Shown here: positions 1 to 8,076 of the stretch, piece after piece
Position numbering within the stretch: position 1 is the first letter of the stretch
Layout: every line of letters starts with the position of its first letter
Source: Ottowia oryzae
GTDB taxonomy: Bacteria > Pseudomonadota > Gammaproteobacteria > Burkholderiales > Burkholderiaceae_C
Direction: 5' to 3'
DNA: 64,000 nucleotides
NCBI RefSeq assembly: GCF_003008535.1
Contig: NZ_CP027666.1
Location: 2,531,501 to 2,595,500 of the forward strand
The notes under the pieces: model-generated
The model's input: the letters and a program-made list of their open reading frames with translations, nothing else
What the model was told of the DNA's origin: nothing
Database searches by the model: none
Made by a program: the position numbers and the translations under genes

Positions 1-339
1 CGCCGCGAAGTCGGCTGAAGTTTGAAGGTCGCGCTGCTCGCCAGCGCCATCAACGCAAGCTGGTCAGAATGGCCAGTCAACCCCATGGCGCCGCGCTGCG
101 GCCGTCTCATACCCGTGCCCTCTAAGAGGTCACCAGCGTGGATTTTGCGCTACCTGGGCAAGCCCGTCGTGGCGCGGGCGCTATCGCGCAGATGGGTGGT
201 CGGGCAATCGGTCTGGCTGGCGCCGTACCGCGTCGAATCTGCCGCTGGCGCGCGCCGCTCTTGCGGCAGGCGCTACAGTATTCGCAACAAACTGTTGGAT
301 CTGCCTACGGTGCTTGAACGCTTTGCACCCCTGAAACCC
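1..339. other. Left edge, no gene recognised
   Basis: No coding region is supported in these bases. An open frame continuous with the GNAT gene runs back to about base 22, but its translation before base 340 has no recognisable domain and is rich in Arg, Pro and Trp. The end of an upstream gene outside the window cannot be excluded. Confidence 0.5.
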
Positions 340-879
340 ATGAACACCATCGAAACCGAACGCCTTGTGCTCAGGCGCTTTGCGCCGCAAGACGCTGCGG
401 GTCTTTTCGCCTACCTGCAAGCGCCCATCGCCAGCTGCTTCCTGTCGCTGACGCTGGCCGATCTGAACGATGCGGCCCGTATGGTGGCCGAGCGCGGCGC
501 GGACGACAAAAGCATCGCCGTGTGCCTGCGCTCGACCGGCCAGCTCATCGGCGACCTGTTTGCCGAGCCCGAGGGTGACACCTTCTCGGTCGGCTGGAAC
601 TTCAACCCGCAGTTCGCGGGCCGCGGCTACGCGCACGAGGCCGCGTCGGCGCTTTTTGCCGATCTTTTCACCCGCCGCGCGGCACGCCGCCTGTATGCGT
701 ACGTAGAGGACACGAACACCTCGTCGCAAAAGCTGTGCGAGCGGCTGGGCATGCGCCAGGAAGGCGCCTTCAAGGAATTCGTGTCGTTCAAGAACGACGA
801 GGCGGGCGCACCCATCTACGAAAACACCTTGCAGTACGCCTTGCTGCACCACGAATGGCAGCGCCAGCAGGCGAGCTGA
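340..879 (+). CDS. GNAT family N-acetyltransferase, RimJ/RimL type
   Basis: Predicted acetyl-CoA-dependent N-acyltransferase of 179 residues. It opens with the typical RimJ/RimL beta strand TERLVLRRF (residues 6-14). The acetyl-CoA pyrophosphate loop appears as QFAGRGYAHEA near residues 91-101, followed by the Asn-containing segment VEDTNTSSQKLCERLGM and the motif-B strand MRQEGAFKEF. I chose the ATG at 340 because homology begins there; the in-frame sequence upstream is unlike protein. The acceptor, a ribosomal protein terminus or a small amine, cannot be read from the sequence. The gene stands alone, 54 bases ahead of an SDR gene on the same strand. Confidence 0.85.
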   Translation: MNTIETERLVLRRFAPQDAAGLFAYLQAPIASCFLSLTLADLNDAARMVAERGADDKSIAVCLRSTGQLIGDLFAEPEGDTFSVGWNFNPQFAGRGYAHEAASALFADLFTRRAARRLYAYVEDTNTSSQKLCERLGMRQEGAFKEFVSFKNDEAGAPIYENTLQYALLHHEWQRQQAS

Positions 880-933
880 ATCAGACCGGCCACGTCGCTG
901 AGGCGCGCCAGCACCCCGCGCGGCTGCGCCACA

Positions 934-1701
934 ATGGCTGCCATGACCGATACCCCCTTCACCTCGCCAGTGCCGCCCGCTGCACGCGTTGCCTTGATCA
1001 TCGGCGCGGGCGACGCCACCGGTGGCGCCATTGCCAAACGTTTCGCACGCGAGGGCTACATGGCCTGCGTCACGCGGCGCTCGGCCGACAAGCTGCAGCC
1101 GCTGGTCGACGAAATCACCACCGCCGGCGGGCAAGCGCGCGGCTTTGCCAGCGACGCCCGCAAGGAAGAAGACGTGGTGGCGCTGATCGAGCAGATCGAG
1201 CGCGAAGTGGGCCCCATCGAGGTGCTGGTGTTCAACATCGGCGCCAACGTGCCTTGCAGCATCCTGGAAGAGACGGCGCGCAAGTACTTCAAGATCTGGG
1301 AAATGGCCTGCTTCAGCGGATTCCTGAACGCGCGCGAAGTGGCCAAACGCCAGGTGCAGCGCGGGCGCGGCACGATTTTGTTCACTGGCGCCACGGCCGG
1401 TACGCGCGGGGCGGCGGGGTTTGCCGCCTTCGCCGGGGCCAAGCACGCGCTGCGCGCGCTGGCGCAAAGCATGGCGCGCGAGCTGGGGCCGCGCGGCATC
1501 CATGTGGGCCACGTGGTGGTGGATGGCGCCATCGACACCGAATTCATCCGCACGCAGTTCCCCGAGCGCTATGCGCTCAAGGACCAGGACGGCATCCTCA
1601 ACCCCGATCACATCGCCGAGAACTACTGGTATTTGCACCAGCAGCCGCGCGACGCCTGGACTTTCGAGCTGGACTTGCGCCCCTATATGGAGACTTGGTA
1701 G
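934..1701 (+). CDS. SDR-family oxidoreductase lacking the catalytic tyrosine
   Basis: Rossmann-fold short-chain dehydrogenase/reductase of 255 residues. The cofactor loop is GAGDATGGAIA, a variant of TGxxxGxG, in the first 40 residues. In the active-site helix the expected YxxxK reads FAGAK (Phe166, Lys170), and the usual catalytic Ser region reads FTGATAG. The codon at 1429-1431 is TTC, one base from the TAC that would give Tyr. Related bacterial SDRs with a Phe at this place exist, as far as I recall, so this may be a subfamily trait and not damage. Function is unknown; classical hydride-transfer chemistry is doubtful. An alternative start lies at 943. Confidence 0.75.
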   Translation: MAAMTDTPFTSPVPPAARVALIIGAGDATGGAIAKRFAREGYMACVTRRSADKLQPLVDEITTAGGQARGFASDARKEEDVVALIEQIEREVGPIEVLVFNIGANVPCSILEETARKYFKIWEMACFSGFLNAREVAKRQVQRGRGTILFTGATAGTRGAAGFAAFAGAKHALRALAQSMARELGPRGIHVGHVVVDGAIDTEFIRTQFPERYALKDQDGILNPDHIAENYWYLHQQPRDAWTFELDLRPYMETW

Positions 1702-1753
1702 GCGCCCCCGGCCCACGCGGTCGCCCCACAACCAACATCCAGCCAGTACCGCC

Positions 1754-1800
1754 TTTTGCTATTTAAGCCATAGCTGCTTGCGCAGGTGGCGCGGGGGCTG
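1754..1800 (+). repeat. Interspersed repeat, copy 1
   Basis: Matches the recurring pattern GCTATTT-spacer-ATAGCTGCTTGCGCAG followed by a GCGC/GCTGG tail. It lies in the gap between the SDR and isomerase genes. Confidence 0.65.
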
Positions 1801-1876
1801 GAACCCCATTTGATCTGTAACCCGATTCAACCTGAATCGCGCCCAATCCCCACTTCATCAACCAGGAACGCAGACC

Positions 1877-2497
1877 ATGAGCCACATCCCCCCCGTCGAC
1901 AGCGACCGCCAGGTGGAATTCTTCTTTGACGTGGGCAGCCCCGCGTCGTACCTGGCCTGGACGCAGCTGGAATCCATCCAGCGCGACACCGGCGCCAGCG
2001 TCGTCTACCAGCCCATGCTGCTGGGCGGCGTGTTTCAGGCCACGGGTAATGCGTCGCCTGCCGCCGTGCCCGCCAAGGGCGACTACACCTTCCGCGATCT
2101 GGAGCGTTACGCGCGCCGCTACAACGTGCCGCTGCAGCGCAACCCGCATTTCCCGATCAACACGCTGCCGCTGATGCGCGCCATCACCGGCATGCAGATG
2201 CATCACCCCGACCGCTTTCTGCCCTTCACGCACACCGTGTTCGAGGCGCTTTGGGTGCATGCGCTGAACTTCAATGACCCGGCCATCGCCGGCGCCACGC
2301 TGGCCAAGGCCGGGTATTCGCCCGAGCTGATCCAGGGCCTGATCGAAGACCCGCAGGTCAAGGCCCGGCTGAAATCGGTCACCGATGTGGCGGTGGAGCG
2401 CGGCGTGTTCGGCGCGCCCACCATCTTCGTCGGCGGCGAGATCTTCTGGGGGCAAGACCGGCTGGATTGGGTGCGCGACGCGCTCACCTCGTCCTGA
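1877..2497 (+). CDS. 2-hydroxychromene-2-carboxylate isomerase family protein
   Basis: DsbA-like/GST-kappa fold enzyme of 206 residues, the normal length for this family. The N-terminal strand VEFFFDVGSPASYLAWTQL carries the Ser expected at the glutathione-contacting position in place of a CxxC. The C-terminal block GAPTIFVGGEIFWGQDRL is the family signature. Characterised members (NahD) isomerise 2-hydroxychromene-2-carboxylate in naphthalene breakdown using glutathione. No other naphthalene genes are nearby, so the substrate here may be different. The ATG at 1877 follows a short AGGAA-like element. It is preceded by an interspersed repeat. Confidence 0.85.
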   Translation: MSHIPPVDSDRQVEFFFDVGSPASYLAWTQLESIQRDTGASVVYQPMLLGGVFQATGNASPAAVPAKGDYTFRDLERYARRYNVPLQRNPHFPINTLPLMRAITGMQMHHPDRFLPFTHTVFEALWVHALNFNDPAIAGATLAKAGYSPELIQGLIEDPQVKARLKSVTDVAVERGVFGAPTIFVGGEIFWGQDRLDWVRDALTSS

Positions 2498-2552
2498 TCG
2501 GGCCGCTGCCCAGCGCGGCAGCGATGGGCGGTCAAATCGCCGTCTGGCGCAG

Positions 2553-2592
2553 GCGCCACCAGCGCTGGCAGCTATCACATAAATAGCAAACG
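2553..2592 (-). repeat. Interspersed repeat, copy 2
   Basis: Reverse-oriented copy reading CACCAGCGCTGGCAGCTAT then ATAAATAGCAAA on the plus strand, located between the isomerase and PaiB-like genes. Confidence 0.65.
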
Positions 2593-2671
2593 GCGTGCGC
2601 TGCACGCGGGCGAGGGCGCTTGCGCCAAAATCGCCCCAGCCACGCCACCTGACCGGCGCCGCGCAGCCACC

Positions 2672-3343
2672 ATGTATCTGCCCCCGTACTTCGCCAGCCG
2701 CCAACCCGCCCACGCGGCGCGGCTGATGCGCGAACACCCCTTCGCCAGCCTGATCACCACCGAAGACGACGGCTTGCCTTTCGTCACCCACTTGCCGCTG
2801 CACGTGCAAGAGCAGGGCGCCGACACGGGCGACTTCGTCCTGCTGGGTCATGTGGCGCGGCCCAACCCGCAGTGGCGGCACCTACAGGCGCGCCCGCGCG
2901 CGGTGGTCACCTTCCTGGGGCCGCACGCGTATATGTCGCCCAGCGTGTACCCCGACCTGGCGCGCGTGCCCACCTGGAGCTACTTGGCCGTGCACGCCAC
3001 CGTCAGCGCCCGCCTGCTGGACGCGGACGACGCCGCGGGCAAAGACGCGCTGCTCAAAAGCCTGATCGGCGACCACGAGCCGGCCTACGCCGCGCAGTGG
3101 CGCGCCATGGACCCAGCGCTGGCGGGCAAGCTGCTGCAAGGCATTGCCGCGTTTGAGCTGACGGTGACCGACTGGCAGTGCAAGCTCAAGTTGAACCAGC
3201 ACCGCAAAGAAGCGCACGCGGCCATGCACGCGCAGTACGCCGCAGGCACGCCCGATGAACAGGCGCTGGCCGCCTGGATGCAACGCCTGCAGATGGCCCC
3301 GGCCAACGACGTAGCTACCGCCACACCCCAAGGAGAAATCTGA
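2672..3343 (+). CDS. FMN-binding PaiB-type protein
   Basis: PaiB-family protein of 223 residues with a split-barrel FMN-binding fold. The opening MYLPPYFASRQPAHAARLMREHPF and the strand FASLITTEDDGLPFVTHLPL are diagnostic, as is the HVARPNPQW block near residue 56. The later segment VPTWSYLAVHA and the C-terminal KLKLNQHRKEAH also match. Bacillus PaiB acts as a negative regulator of sporulation and degradative-enzyme genes, but in proteobacteria the role is not established. The stop codon overlaps the start of the next small gene (TGATG), so the two are probably translated together. Confidence 0.85.
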   Translation: MYLPPYFASRQPAHAARLMREHPFASLITTEDDGLPFVTHLPLHVQEQGADTGDFVLLGHVARPNPQWRHLQARPRAVVTFLGPHAYMSPSVYPDLARVPTWSYLAVHATVSARLLDADDAAGKDALLKSLIGDHEPAYAAQWRAMDPALAGKLLQGIAAFELTVTDWQCKLKLNQHRKEAHAAMHAQYAAGTPDEQALAAWMQRLQMAPANDVATATPQGEI

Positions 3344-3570
3344 TGCGAGGCCTGAGTCTGTTGGCACTGGTGATCGTGCTGCTCATCGTCGGCCTGCTGG
3401 CCAGCCGGCAAACCGCGGTCATTCACGCGCCCACCAACGTCATCGGCGTGCCCGCTTCGGCCCCGCAAGGCAACGGGCGTGAGCAAAGCCAGCAAATCCA
3501 GCAGCAGTACAAGAAAGCGCTGGAAGACGCGGTGAACCAGCCGCGCCCTGAGTTGGACGACGCCAAGTGA
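3343..3570 (+). CDS. Small single-pass membrane protein
   Basis: A 75-residue protein whose first 20 residues (LSLLALVIVLLIVGLLAS) form one transmembrane segment or uncleaved signal anchor. A hydrophilic, Gln-rich tail follows (QSQQIQQQYKKALEDAV), probably helical and outside the cytoplasm. The start overlaps the paiB-like stop codon by one base, so expression is likely coupled to that gene. I recognise no domain; it is supported as real by the overlap, the coherent topology and the absence of a better frame. Confidence 0.65.
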   Translation: MRGLSLLALVIVLLIVGLLASRQTAVIHAPTNVIGVPASAPQGNGREQSQQIQQQYKKALEDAVNQPRPELDDAK

Positions 3571-3615
3571 GCGCGCAAGCGCAGTCGGCAGGGTGACAAG
3601 CCTAATCGGCCTTCA

Positions 3616-3660
3616 GCGCCCGTGCCACCAGCGGCAGCAGCTATGAATTCCGAAGCAAAA
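3616..3660 (-). repeat. Interspersed repeat, copy 3, spanning the tadA start
   Basis: Plus-strand text is CCACCAGCGGCAGCAGCTAT followed by GAATTCCGAAGCAAAA. The ATG at 3643, the best start for the downstream gene, is formed by the repeat sequence itself; the related copy at 33434 has the same CAGCTATGAAT string. Confidence 0.6.
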
Positions 3661-5100
3661 TGCCCCGTAATCGACCCCAGCCAGGGCGTCGCTGTCGACG
3701 ACGCGCACTTCATGCGCCTGGCGATCGAGCAGGCCCGCTTGGCCGCTGCGGCGGGCGAAGTGCCGGTGGGCGCCGTGCTGGTGCGGGGCGGCCAGGTGAT
3801 CGCCACCGGCCGCAACGCGCCCATCGCTGGGCACGACCCCACGGCCCACGCCGAAATCGCCGCTCTGCGCGCCGGTGCGGCCGCGCTGGGCAACTACCGG
3901 CTGGACGGCTGCACGCTGTACGTCACGCTGGAGCCGTGCACCATGTGCGCGGGCGCCATGCTGCACGCGCGACTGGCCCGCGTGGTCTACGGCGCGGCCG
4001 ATGCCAAGACCGGCGCCGCCGGGTCGGTGGCGAACCCGTTTGCCGACCCGCGCCTGAACCACCAGACGCAAGTGCAAGGCGGCGTGCTGGCGGGCGAATG
4101 CGCGGCGCTGCTGCGCAGCTTTTTCCAGCCGCGCCGCGTCAACACCGCGCCGCTGCGCGAAGACGCGCTGCGCACGCCCGAATCGCGCTTTGCCAAGCTG
4201 CCGGATTACCCATGGGCGCCAAATTACAGCAGCGACCTGCCTGCGCTGGGCGGCCTGCGGATGCACTACCTTGATGAGGGCGCCGCGCGCATTGACGAAG
4301 GGCAGGGCGCGGGGGCAGGTGAAGCGCGCCCAGCCCAGCGCACCTGGCTGTGCCTGCACGGCAACCCGAGCTGGAGCTACCTGTACCGTCACCAGATCCC
4401 GGTTTGGCTGGCGGCCGGCGACCGCGTGATCGCGCCCGACTTGATCGGCTTTGGCCGAAGCGACAAGCCTAAGAAAGAGGGCGCGCACAGCTTCACGTGG
4501 CACCGCCAGGTGCTGCTGGAGCTGGTCGAGCGGCTGGATTTGCGCCGCGTGATCCTGGTGGTGCACGGCTGGGGCGGCGCGCTGGGGCTGACGCTGCCCC
4601 TGGCCGCGCCCCACCGCTACGCTGGCCTGCTGGCCATGAATACGCTGCTGCCCACGGGCGACGCGCCGCTGCCGCCCGCCTTTCTGGACTGGCGCAAGGT
4701 GGGCCGCCAAAAGCCCGCCTACGACATCGCGCGGCTGATGGCGCGCAGCCACCCGCCGCTCACGCTGGCCGAATGCGCGGCGTATGCGGCGCCGTTTCCA
4801 GACGCAGGCCACCGCGCCGCCACCCGCGCCTTTCCGGGCATGGTGGCCGAGTCGGCAGAGGCTGACGGCGCGCCCATCGCCCGCCAGGCGCGTGATTTTT
4901 GGCGTAACGATTGGGCAGGCCGCAGCCTCATGGCCATCGGCGCGCAAGACCCGGTGCTGGGCGAGCCTGTGATGCGCGCACTGCACGCCGACCTGCGCGG
5001 CTGCCCGCCGCCCTGGGTTTTGCCCGACATTGGCCACTTCGTGCCCCAAGCCGGGGCCGTGCTGGCGCAGCGCGCGCTGGCGCATTTTGCCGACGTTTGA
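3643..5100 (+). CDS. tadA: TadA tRNA adenosine deaminase fused to a DhlA-like alpha/beta hydrolase
   Basis: A 485-residue two-domain protein. Residues 20-165 are a complete TadA deaminase, which makes inosine at the wobble base of tRNA-Arg(ACG): HAE at 69-71 and PCTMC at 98-102 supply the zinc ligands and proton shuttle. Residues 185-485 closely resemble haloalkane dehalogenase DhlA (LPDYPWAPNY, HYLDEG, CLHGNPSWSYLYRH, APDLIGFGRSDKP, NDWAGRSLMAIG). The nucleophile position is Gly309 (VVHGWGG, where DhlA has QDWGG), while the acid Asp near 436 and the His near 465 (DIGHF) remain. TadA alone is normally 150-180 residues. A GTG at 3622 is in frame, but 3643 fits homology better. The hydrolase half is probably not a dehalogenase. 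Confidence 0.88.
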   Translation: MNSEAKCPVIDPSQGVAVDDAHFMRLAIEQARLAAAAGEVPVGAVLVRGGQVIATGRNAPIAGHDPTAHAEIAALRAGAAALGNYRLDGCTLYVTLEPCTMCAGAMLHARLARVVYGAADAKTGAAGSVANPFADPRLNHQTQVQGGVLAGECAALLRSFFQPRRVNTAPLREDALRTPESRFAKLPDYPWAPNYSSDLPALGGLRMHYLDEGAARIDEGQGAGAGEARPAQRTWLCLHGNPSWSYLYRHQIPVWLAAGDRVIAPDLIGFGRSDKPKKEGAHSFTWHRQVLLELVERLDLRRVILVVHGWGGALGLTLPLAAPHRYAGLLAMNTLLPTGDAPLPPAFLDWRKVGRQKPAYDIARLMARSHPPLTLAECAAYAAPFPDAGHRAATRAFPGMVAESAEADGAPIARQARDFWRNDWAGRSLMAIGAQDPVLGEPVMRALHADLRGCPPPWVLPDIGHFVPQAGAVLAQRALAHFADV

Positions 5101-5172
5101 TGGCCTTCCCGGTCCGCCAGAGGCGGCAGCGCCTGAGGTGGCTGCTGGCACCATCAGGCTAGAATATCTACA

Positions 5173-5213
5173 AATTTGATAGCTGCTGGCGCAGGTGCAT
5201 CAAGCGCTGGCGG
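5173..5213 (+). repeat. Interspersed repeat, copy 4
   Basis: Reads AATTTGATAGCTGCTGGCGC and then AAGCGCTGG. It sits in the tadA-LD-carboxypeptidase gap and contains an in-frame GTG (5195) that could be mistaken for a start. Confidence 0.65.
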
Positions 5214-5245
5214 GCAATTTGGCACACAGAACTCAGAAAGCGACC

Positions 5246-6220
5246 ATGGCACACATCTACGTGTATTCCCCTTCCGGCGCGGTGCGCGACCGCGCTGCCT
5301 TCCGCCGCGGCGTGAAGCGCCTGCAAGCAATGGGGCATGAGGTGGAGATCGACGCAGACGCGCTGGCCAGCTTCGAGCGCTTTGCCGGCGACGACGCCAC
5401 CCGCCTGGCCGCCATCGGCCGCGCGGCCGCCAGCGGGGCGGACGTGGCGCTGACCACACGCGGCGGCTACGGCATCAGCCGCCTGCTGCCCAAGCTGCCC
5501 TACAAGGCGCTGCAGCGCGCCGTGGGCAAGGGCACGCGCTTTGTCGGCATCAGCGATTTCACGGCCTTGCAACTGGCACTGTTGGCCAAGACGGGCACGC
5601 CCACCTGGGCCGGACCGGCACTGTGCGAAGGCTTTGGCGCCGCCGATTCTGGCGACCGCGCCGACGGCCATGGCGGCCCATCCTCAGGCCAGCCGGACGA
5701 CATCATGCTGGCCTGCTTTGACGACATGGTCAGCGGCATCGGCGAGGGCACCGGCTGGCGCCTGCCCAAGGCCGACCGAGACCTGCTGGCCAAGCGCCGC
5801 GACGGCCACCTGGCGCACGGCGCCACGCTGTGGGGCGGCAACCTGGCAATGGTCACCTCACTGCTGGGCACGCCCTGGTGGCCCGAGGTAGAAGGCGGCG
5901 TGCTTTTCCTCGAAGACGTGGGCGAGCACCCCTACCGCATCGAGCGCATGCTGCTGCAGCTGCTGCAAGCCGGTGTGCTGGCGCAGCAAAAAGCCATCGT
6001 CTTTGGCCAGTTCACCGAATACAAGCTGGGCCCGCACGACAAGGGTTTCAGCCTGGCCAAGGTCATCGAGCGGCTGCGCAGCGAATTGAAGAAAGTGCCC
6101 GTGCTGACCGGCCTGCCTTTCGGCCATGTGCCTACCAAAGTGCTGCTGCCCGTGGGGCGCAAGGTGGATCTGCTGGTGGAAGAGGGCGACGCGATGCTGC
6201 TGTGGGGTCACGCGCACTGA
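5246..6220 (+). CDS. ldcA: Muramoyltetrapeptide (LD-) carboxypeptidase, S66 family
   Basis: Cytoplasmic peptidoglycan-recycling peptidase that removes the terminal D-Ala from the tetrapeptide released during murein turnover. The 324-residue length fits family S66. The catalytic triad is visible: Ser103 in VGISDFTALQLAL, the Glu in FLEDVGEHPYRIERML, and the His in LPFGHVPTKVLLPVG. The oxyanion region TTRGGYGISRLL is also present. The ATG at 5246 is chosen because MAHIYVYSPSGAVRD is the normal family N-terminus; the in-frame extension upstream is encoded by an interspersed repeat. It stands alone after the tadA fusion gene. Confidence 0.9.
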   Translation: MAHIYVYSPSGAVRDRAAFRRGVKRLQAMGHEVEIDADALASFERFAGDDATRLAAIGRAAASGADVALTTRGGYGISRLLPKLPYKALQRAVGKGTRFVGISDFTALQLALLAKTGTPTWAGPALCEGFGAADSGDRADGHGGPSSGQPDDIMLACFDDMVSGIGEGTGWRLPKADRDLLAKRRDGHLAHGATLWGGNLAMVTSLLGTPWWPEVEGGVLFLEDVGEHPYRIERMLLQLLQAGVLAQQKAIVFGQFTEYKLGPHDKGFSLAKVIERLRSELKKVPVLTGLPFGHVPTKVLLPVGRKVDLLVEEGDAMLLWGHAH

Positions 6221-6308
6221 GGTGCGCCAAGCCGGCGCGCGTCGGGCAGCCGGTGCCTATGGGGGCGAGGGCGCTGGATTGGTCGGCGCCGCGGTGGCGC
6301 CCCGTAAT

Positions 6309-6650
6309 TCAGGAGCGCAGGGTGGTGGGTCGCGACATCAAACCTTTGGGCAGCATTCCGTCGAAAAGTACCGAAAGGCTCTCGGTTCGCGCGCGGGCAG
6401 AGCGCTCGCCGGACTCGCTGGCCAGCGCCGCCATCAGGTCTGCACGGGCATACCAAAGCGCCTGCGCGTCACCGCCGAAGCGAATGCGGCGCGCCACTTG
6501 CGGGTGGCGCTTGGCGCCTTCTTCGCCCAGCATGTCCAGCATGGCCACGCGGATGTCTTCCAGCCGGTGCGCCACACGTTCCGGATCGGGCTTGTGGCCC
6601 GACCATCGCGCGACCAGCCCAGATAAAACATTGGTTGCAGTCCTACGCAT
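6309..6650 (-). CDS. Conserved-looking small protein of unknown function
   Basis: A 113-residue basic, helix-rich protein beginning MRRTATNVLSGLVARWSGHKPDPERVAHRLEDIRVAMLDMLGEEG by sense of its frame, with no signal peptide or membrane segment. Features include an amphipathic HRLEDIRVAMLDML helix, a WYARADLMAALASE helix and a C-terminal SLSVLFDGMLPKGL. I do not recognise the family. Codon use is coherent, and no competing frame gives a better protein. It is divergent from the cyclase gene across a 250-base AT-richer region. No clear ribosome binding site is seen. Confidence 0.6.
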   Translation of the reverse strand: MRRTATNVLSGLVARWSGHKPDPERVAHRLEDIRVAMLDMLGEEGAKRHPQVARRIRFGGDAQALWYARADLMAALASESGERSARARTESLSVLFDGMLPKGLMSRPTTLRS

Positions 6651-6731
6651 AACGGGTAACCAGAAGACAGGAAAGATGAATTTGGTTACGAACCATCATA
6701 GATCATTTCGGTTTACTGCATAGAGTCATTC

Positions 6732-6747
6732 GTGGCATAAGTGCCAC
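6732..6747. promoter_or_regulatory. Short inverted repeat in divergent region
   Basis: Perfect dyad GTGGCA-TAAG-TGCCAC in the 250-base region between the divergent unknown gene and the cyclase. It could be an operator or a small hairpin; no regulator can be assigned. Confidence 0.3.
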
Positions 6748-6832
6748 ATACCGCCTCACGCGTCGGTATTCAAATGCAGTAACCGGTAAATAATTGCGAT
6801 TAGGCAAAGAACAAGGAGGAGGGGGGATCCCG

Positions 6833-6898
6833 TTGAGGTCAATGCGCAGCAGCCCACAAGGCGGTTGTATCCTCGCAGCGCGTGTTCTACCGAGGTAG
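6833..6898 (+). CDS. Possible leader peptide ahead of the cyclase
   Basis: A very strong purine tract (AAGGAGGAGGGGGG, 6813-6826) precedes a TTG at 6833 and an in-frame ATG at 6842. The frame reads 18-21 codons, containing MRSSPQGGCILAARVLPR, and ends with TAG at 6896-6898, two bases before the cyclase ATG. This arrangement would suit translational coupling. The ribosome-binding tract is otherwise unexplained, since the cyclase start is 75 bases away. No conservation data are available. Confidence 0.3.
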   Translation: MRSMRSSPQGGCILAARVLPR

Positions 6899-6900
6899 CT

Positions 6901-7920
6901 ATGAATTTGGCCCAAACCATGGTGTTTGTGGATCTCGCGGGCAGCACATCTACCTTCGAGGCCCTTGACAATGCGCAGGTCGCGGATGTCGTTACCAAGG
7001 TGACTCAATGGATTCACAGGGTTGTTGAAGCGCATGACGGCCGGACCGTCAAGTTTCTCGGCGACGGCGTTCTTGCCCAGTTCAAGGACGGGGGCAAAGC
7101 CATCCAAGCGGCGGTTTTTCTCCAGCAGAACCACACCGAACGCCTGCGCAAGTGGCCCGAGCCTCTGCGCATGGGTCTCAAGATAGGTATTGCCACGGGC
7201 GCGGTCATCGAAATGGCCGGTGACGCGTATGGCGATGCGGTCAATTTGGCGTCACGCCTGTCGGACATGGCGGGCGAGCACGGCATCTGGACATCCGAGT
7301 CCGTCATCTCCACCCTCAATGCGCGCACCTCGTCGGGGCCACTCGGCCCGCAGGATGCCCATGTCTCTGGACTGGACGGCATTCGCTACCGCGCGTTGGG
7401 CGTTGTTCCGGTGCGTGGTTTGGCACAGCCCCAGTCGGTTTTTCAGATCGAGTGGTCTGAGGACGTCACCACCGACTTGATGACGGTTCAAGCCTTGCTG
7501 CAGTCGGAAGGCAGCAACGCCCAGGCGGAGGATCAGCCCCAAACCGAGATCGCGCTCGCGTGGCTTGGCTTTAGCAAGACCTTTGTCTTGGGTAGCGGGC
7601 CTCTGACCATCGGCCGCATTCCCGACTGTGACTTTGTCGTAGGCGACCAGCGCGTTTCGCGCGTTCATGCGCGCATCGAGCAAGTCAGCAATTCGGTGGT
7701 CGTGACCGACCTCAGCAGCTTTGGTACCTGGGTGCGCTTTTCTGACAATCCGGCCACTGACATTGCGTTGCGACGCAATGAGTGTTTGTTGTACGGTGCG
7801 GGCGAGATCTCGCTGGGCTCCGGCTTTGACGATTTCAGCGCGCCGGTTGCCGCATTCCGGGTCGTCTCGCTGGCGAAGGGCGCTTCGTCGCCAGCGGCCA
7901 CGGCGCGGCACGCTGCCTAA
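6901..7920 (+). CDS. Class III nucleotide cyclase with C-terminal FHA domain
   Basis: A soluble 339-residue signalling enzyme. Residues 1-165 form a class III adenylyl/guanylyl cyclase domain: metal-binding Asp11 in VFVDLAGST and Asp55 in FLGDGVLAQF, plus the Asn/Arg pair of GDAVNLASRLSDMA. Residues 225-315 form an FHA phosphothreonine-binding domain with GRIPDCDFVVGDQRVSRVHARI and the DLSSFGTWV strand. The FHA half suggests that output or localisation is tied to Ser/Thr phosphorylation, but no such kinase lies in this window. Whether it makes cAMP or cGMP is not decidable by eye. The ATG at 6901 begins the cyclase domain directly. It converges on the MFS gene. Confidence 0.88.
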   Translation: MNLAQTMVFVDLAGSTSTFEALDNAQVADVVTKVTQWIHRVVEAHDGRTVKFLGDGVLAQFKDGGKAIQAAVFLQQNHTERLRKWPEPLRMGLKIGIATGAVIEMAGDAYGDAVNLASRLSDMAGEHGIWTSESVISTLNARTSSGPLGPQDAHVSGLDGIRYRALGVVPVRGLAQPQSVFQIEWSEDVTTDLMTVQALLQSEGSNAQAEDQPQTEIALAWLGFSKTFVLGSGPLTIGRIPDCDFVVGDQRVSRVHARIEQVSNSVVVTDLSSFGTWVRFSDNPATDIALRRNECLLYGAGEISLGSGFDDFSAPVAAFRVVSLAKGASSPAATARHAA

Positions 7921-8076
7921 CTTCAGGGCTCGACCTCTTAGCGCATCCATCTTACTATTAACATAATACACATCGTATAAAGTCATTGTTGCGGGTCTCT
8001 TGAGCCTCTCTTGGGCCTCTTCAGGCACCTCTGACTAGACATCATCGGCAACCAACAGCTCCAGAGATTGCAACAC

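Noticed and set aside
181..1731. Long minus-strand open frame of about 516 codons
   Set aside because: It is antisense to the GNAT and SDR genes, low in plausible motifs and typical of the open antisense frames that high-GC genes produce.
3643..5100. Active haloalkane dehalogenase
   Set aside because: The nucleophilic Asp is replaced by Gly309, so the activity cannot be claimed despite close similarity.
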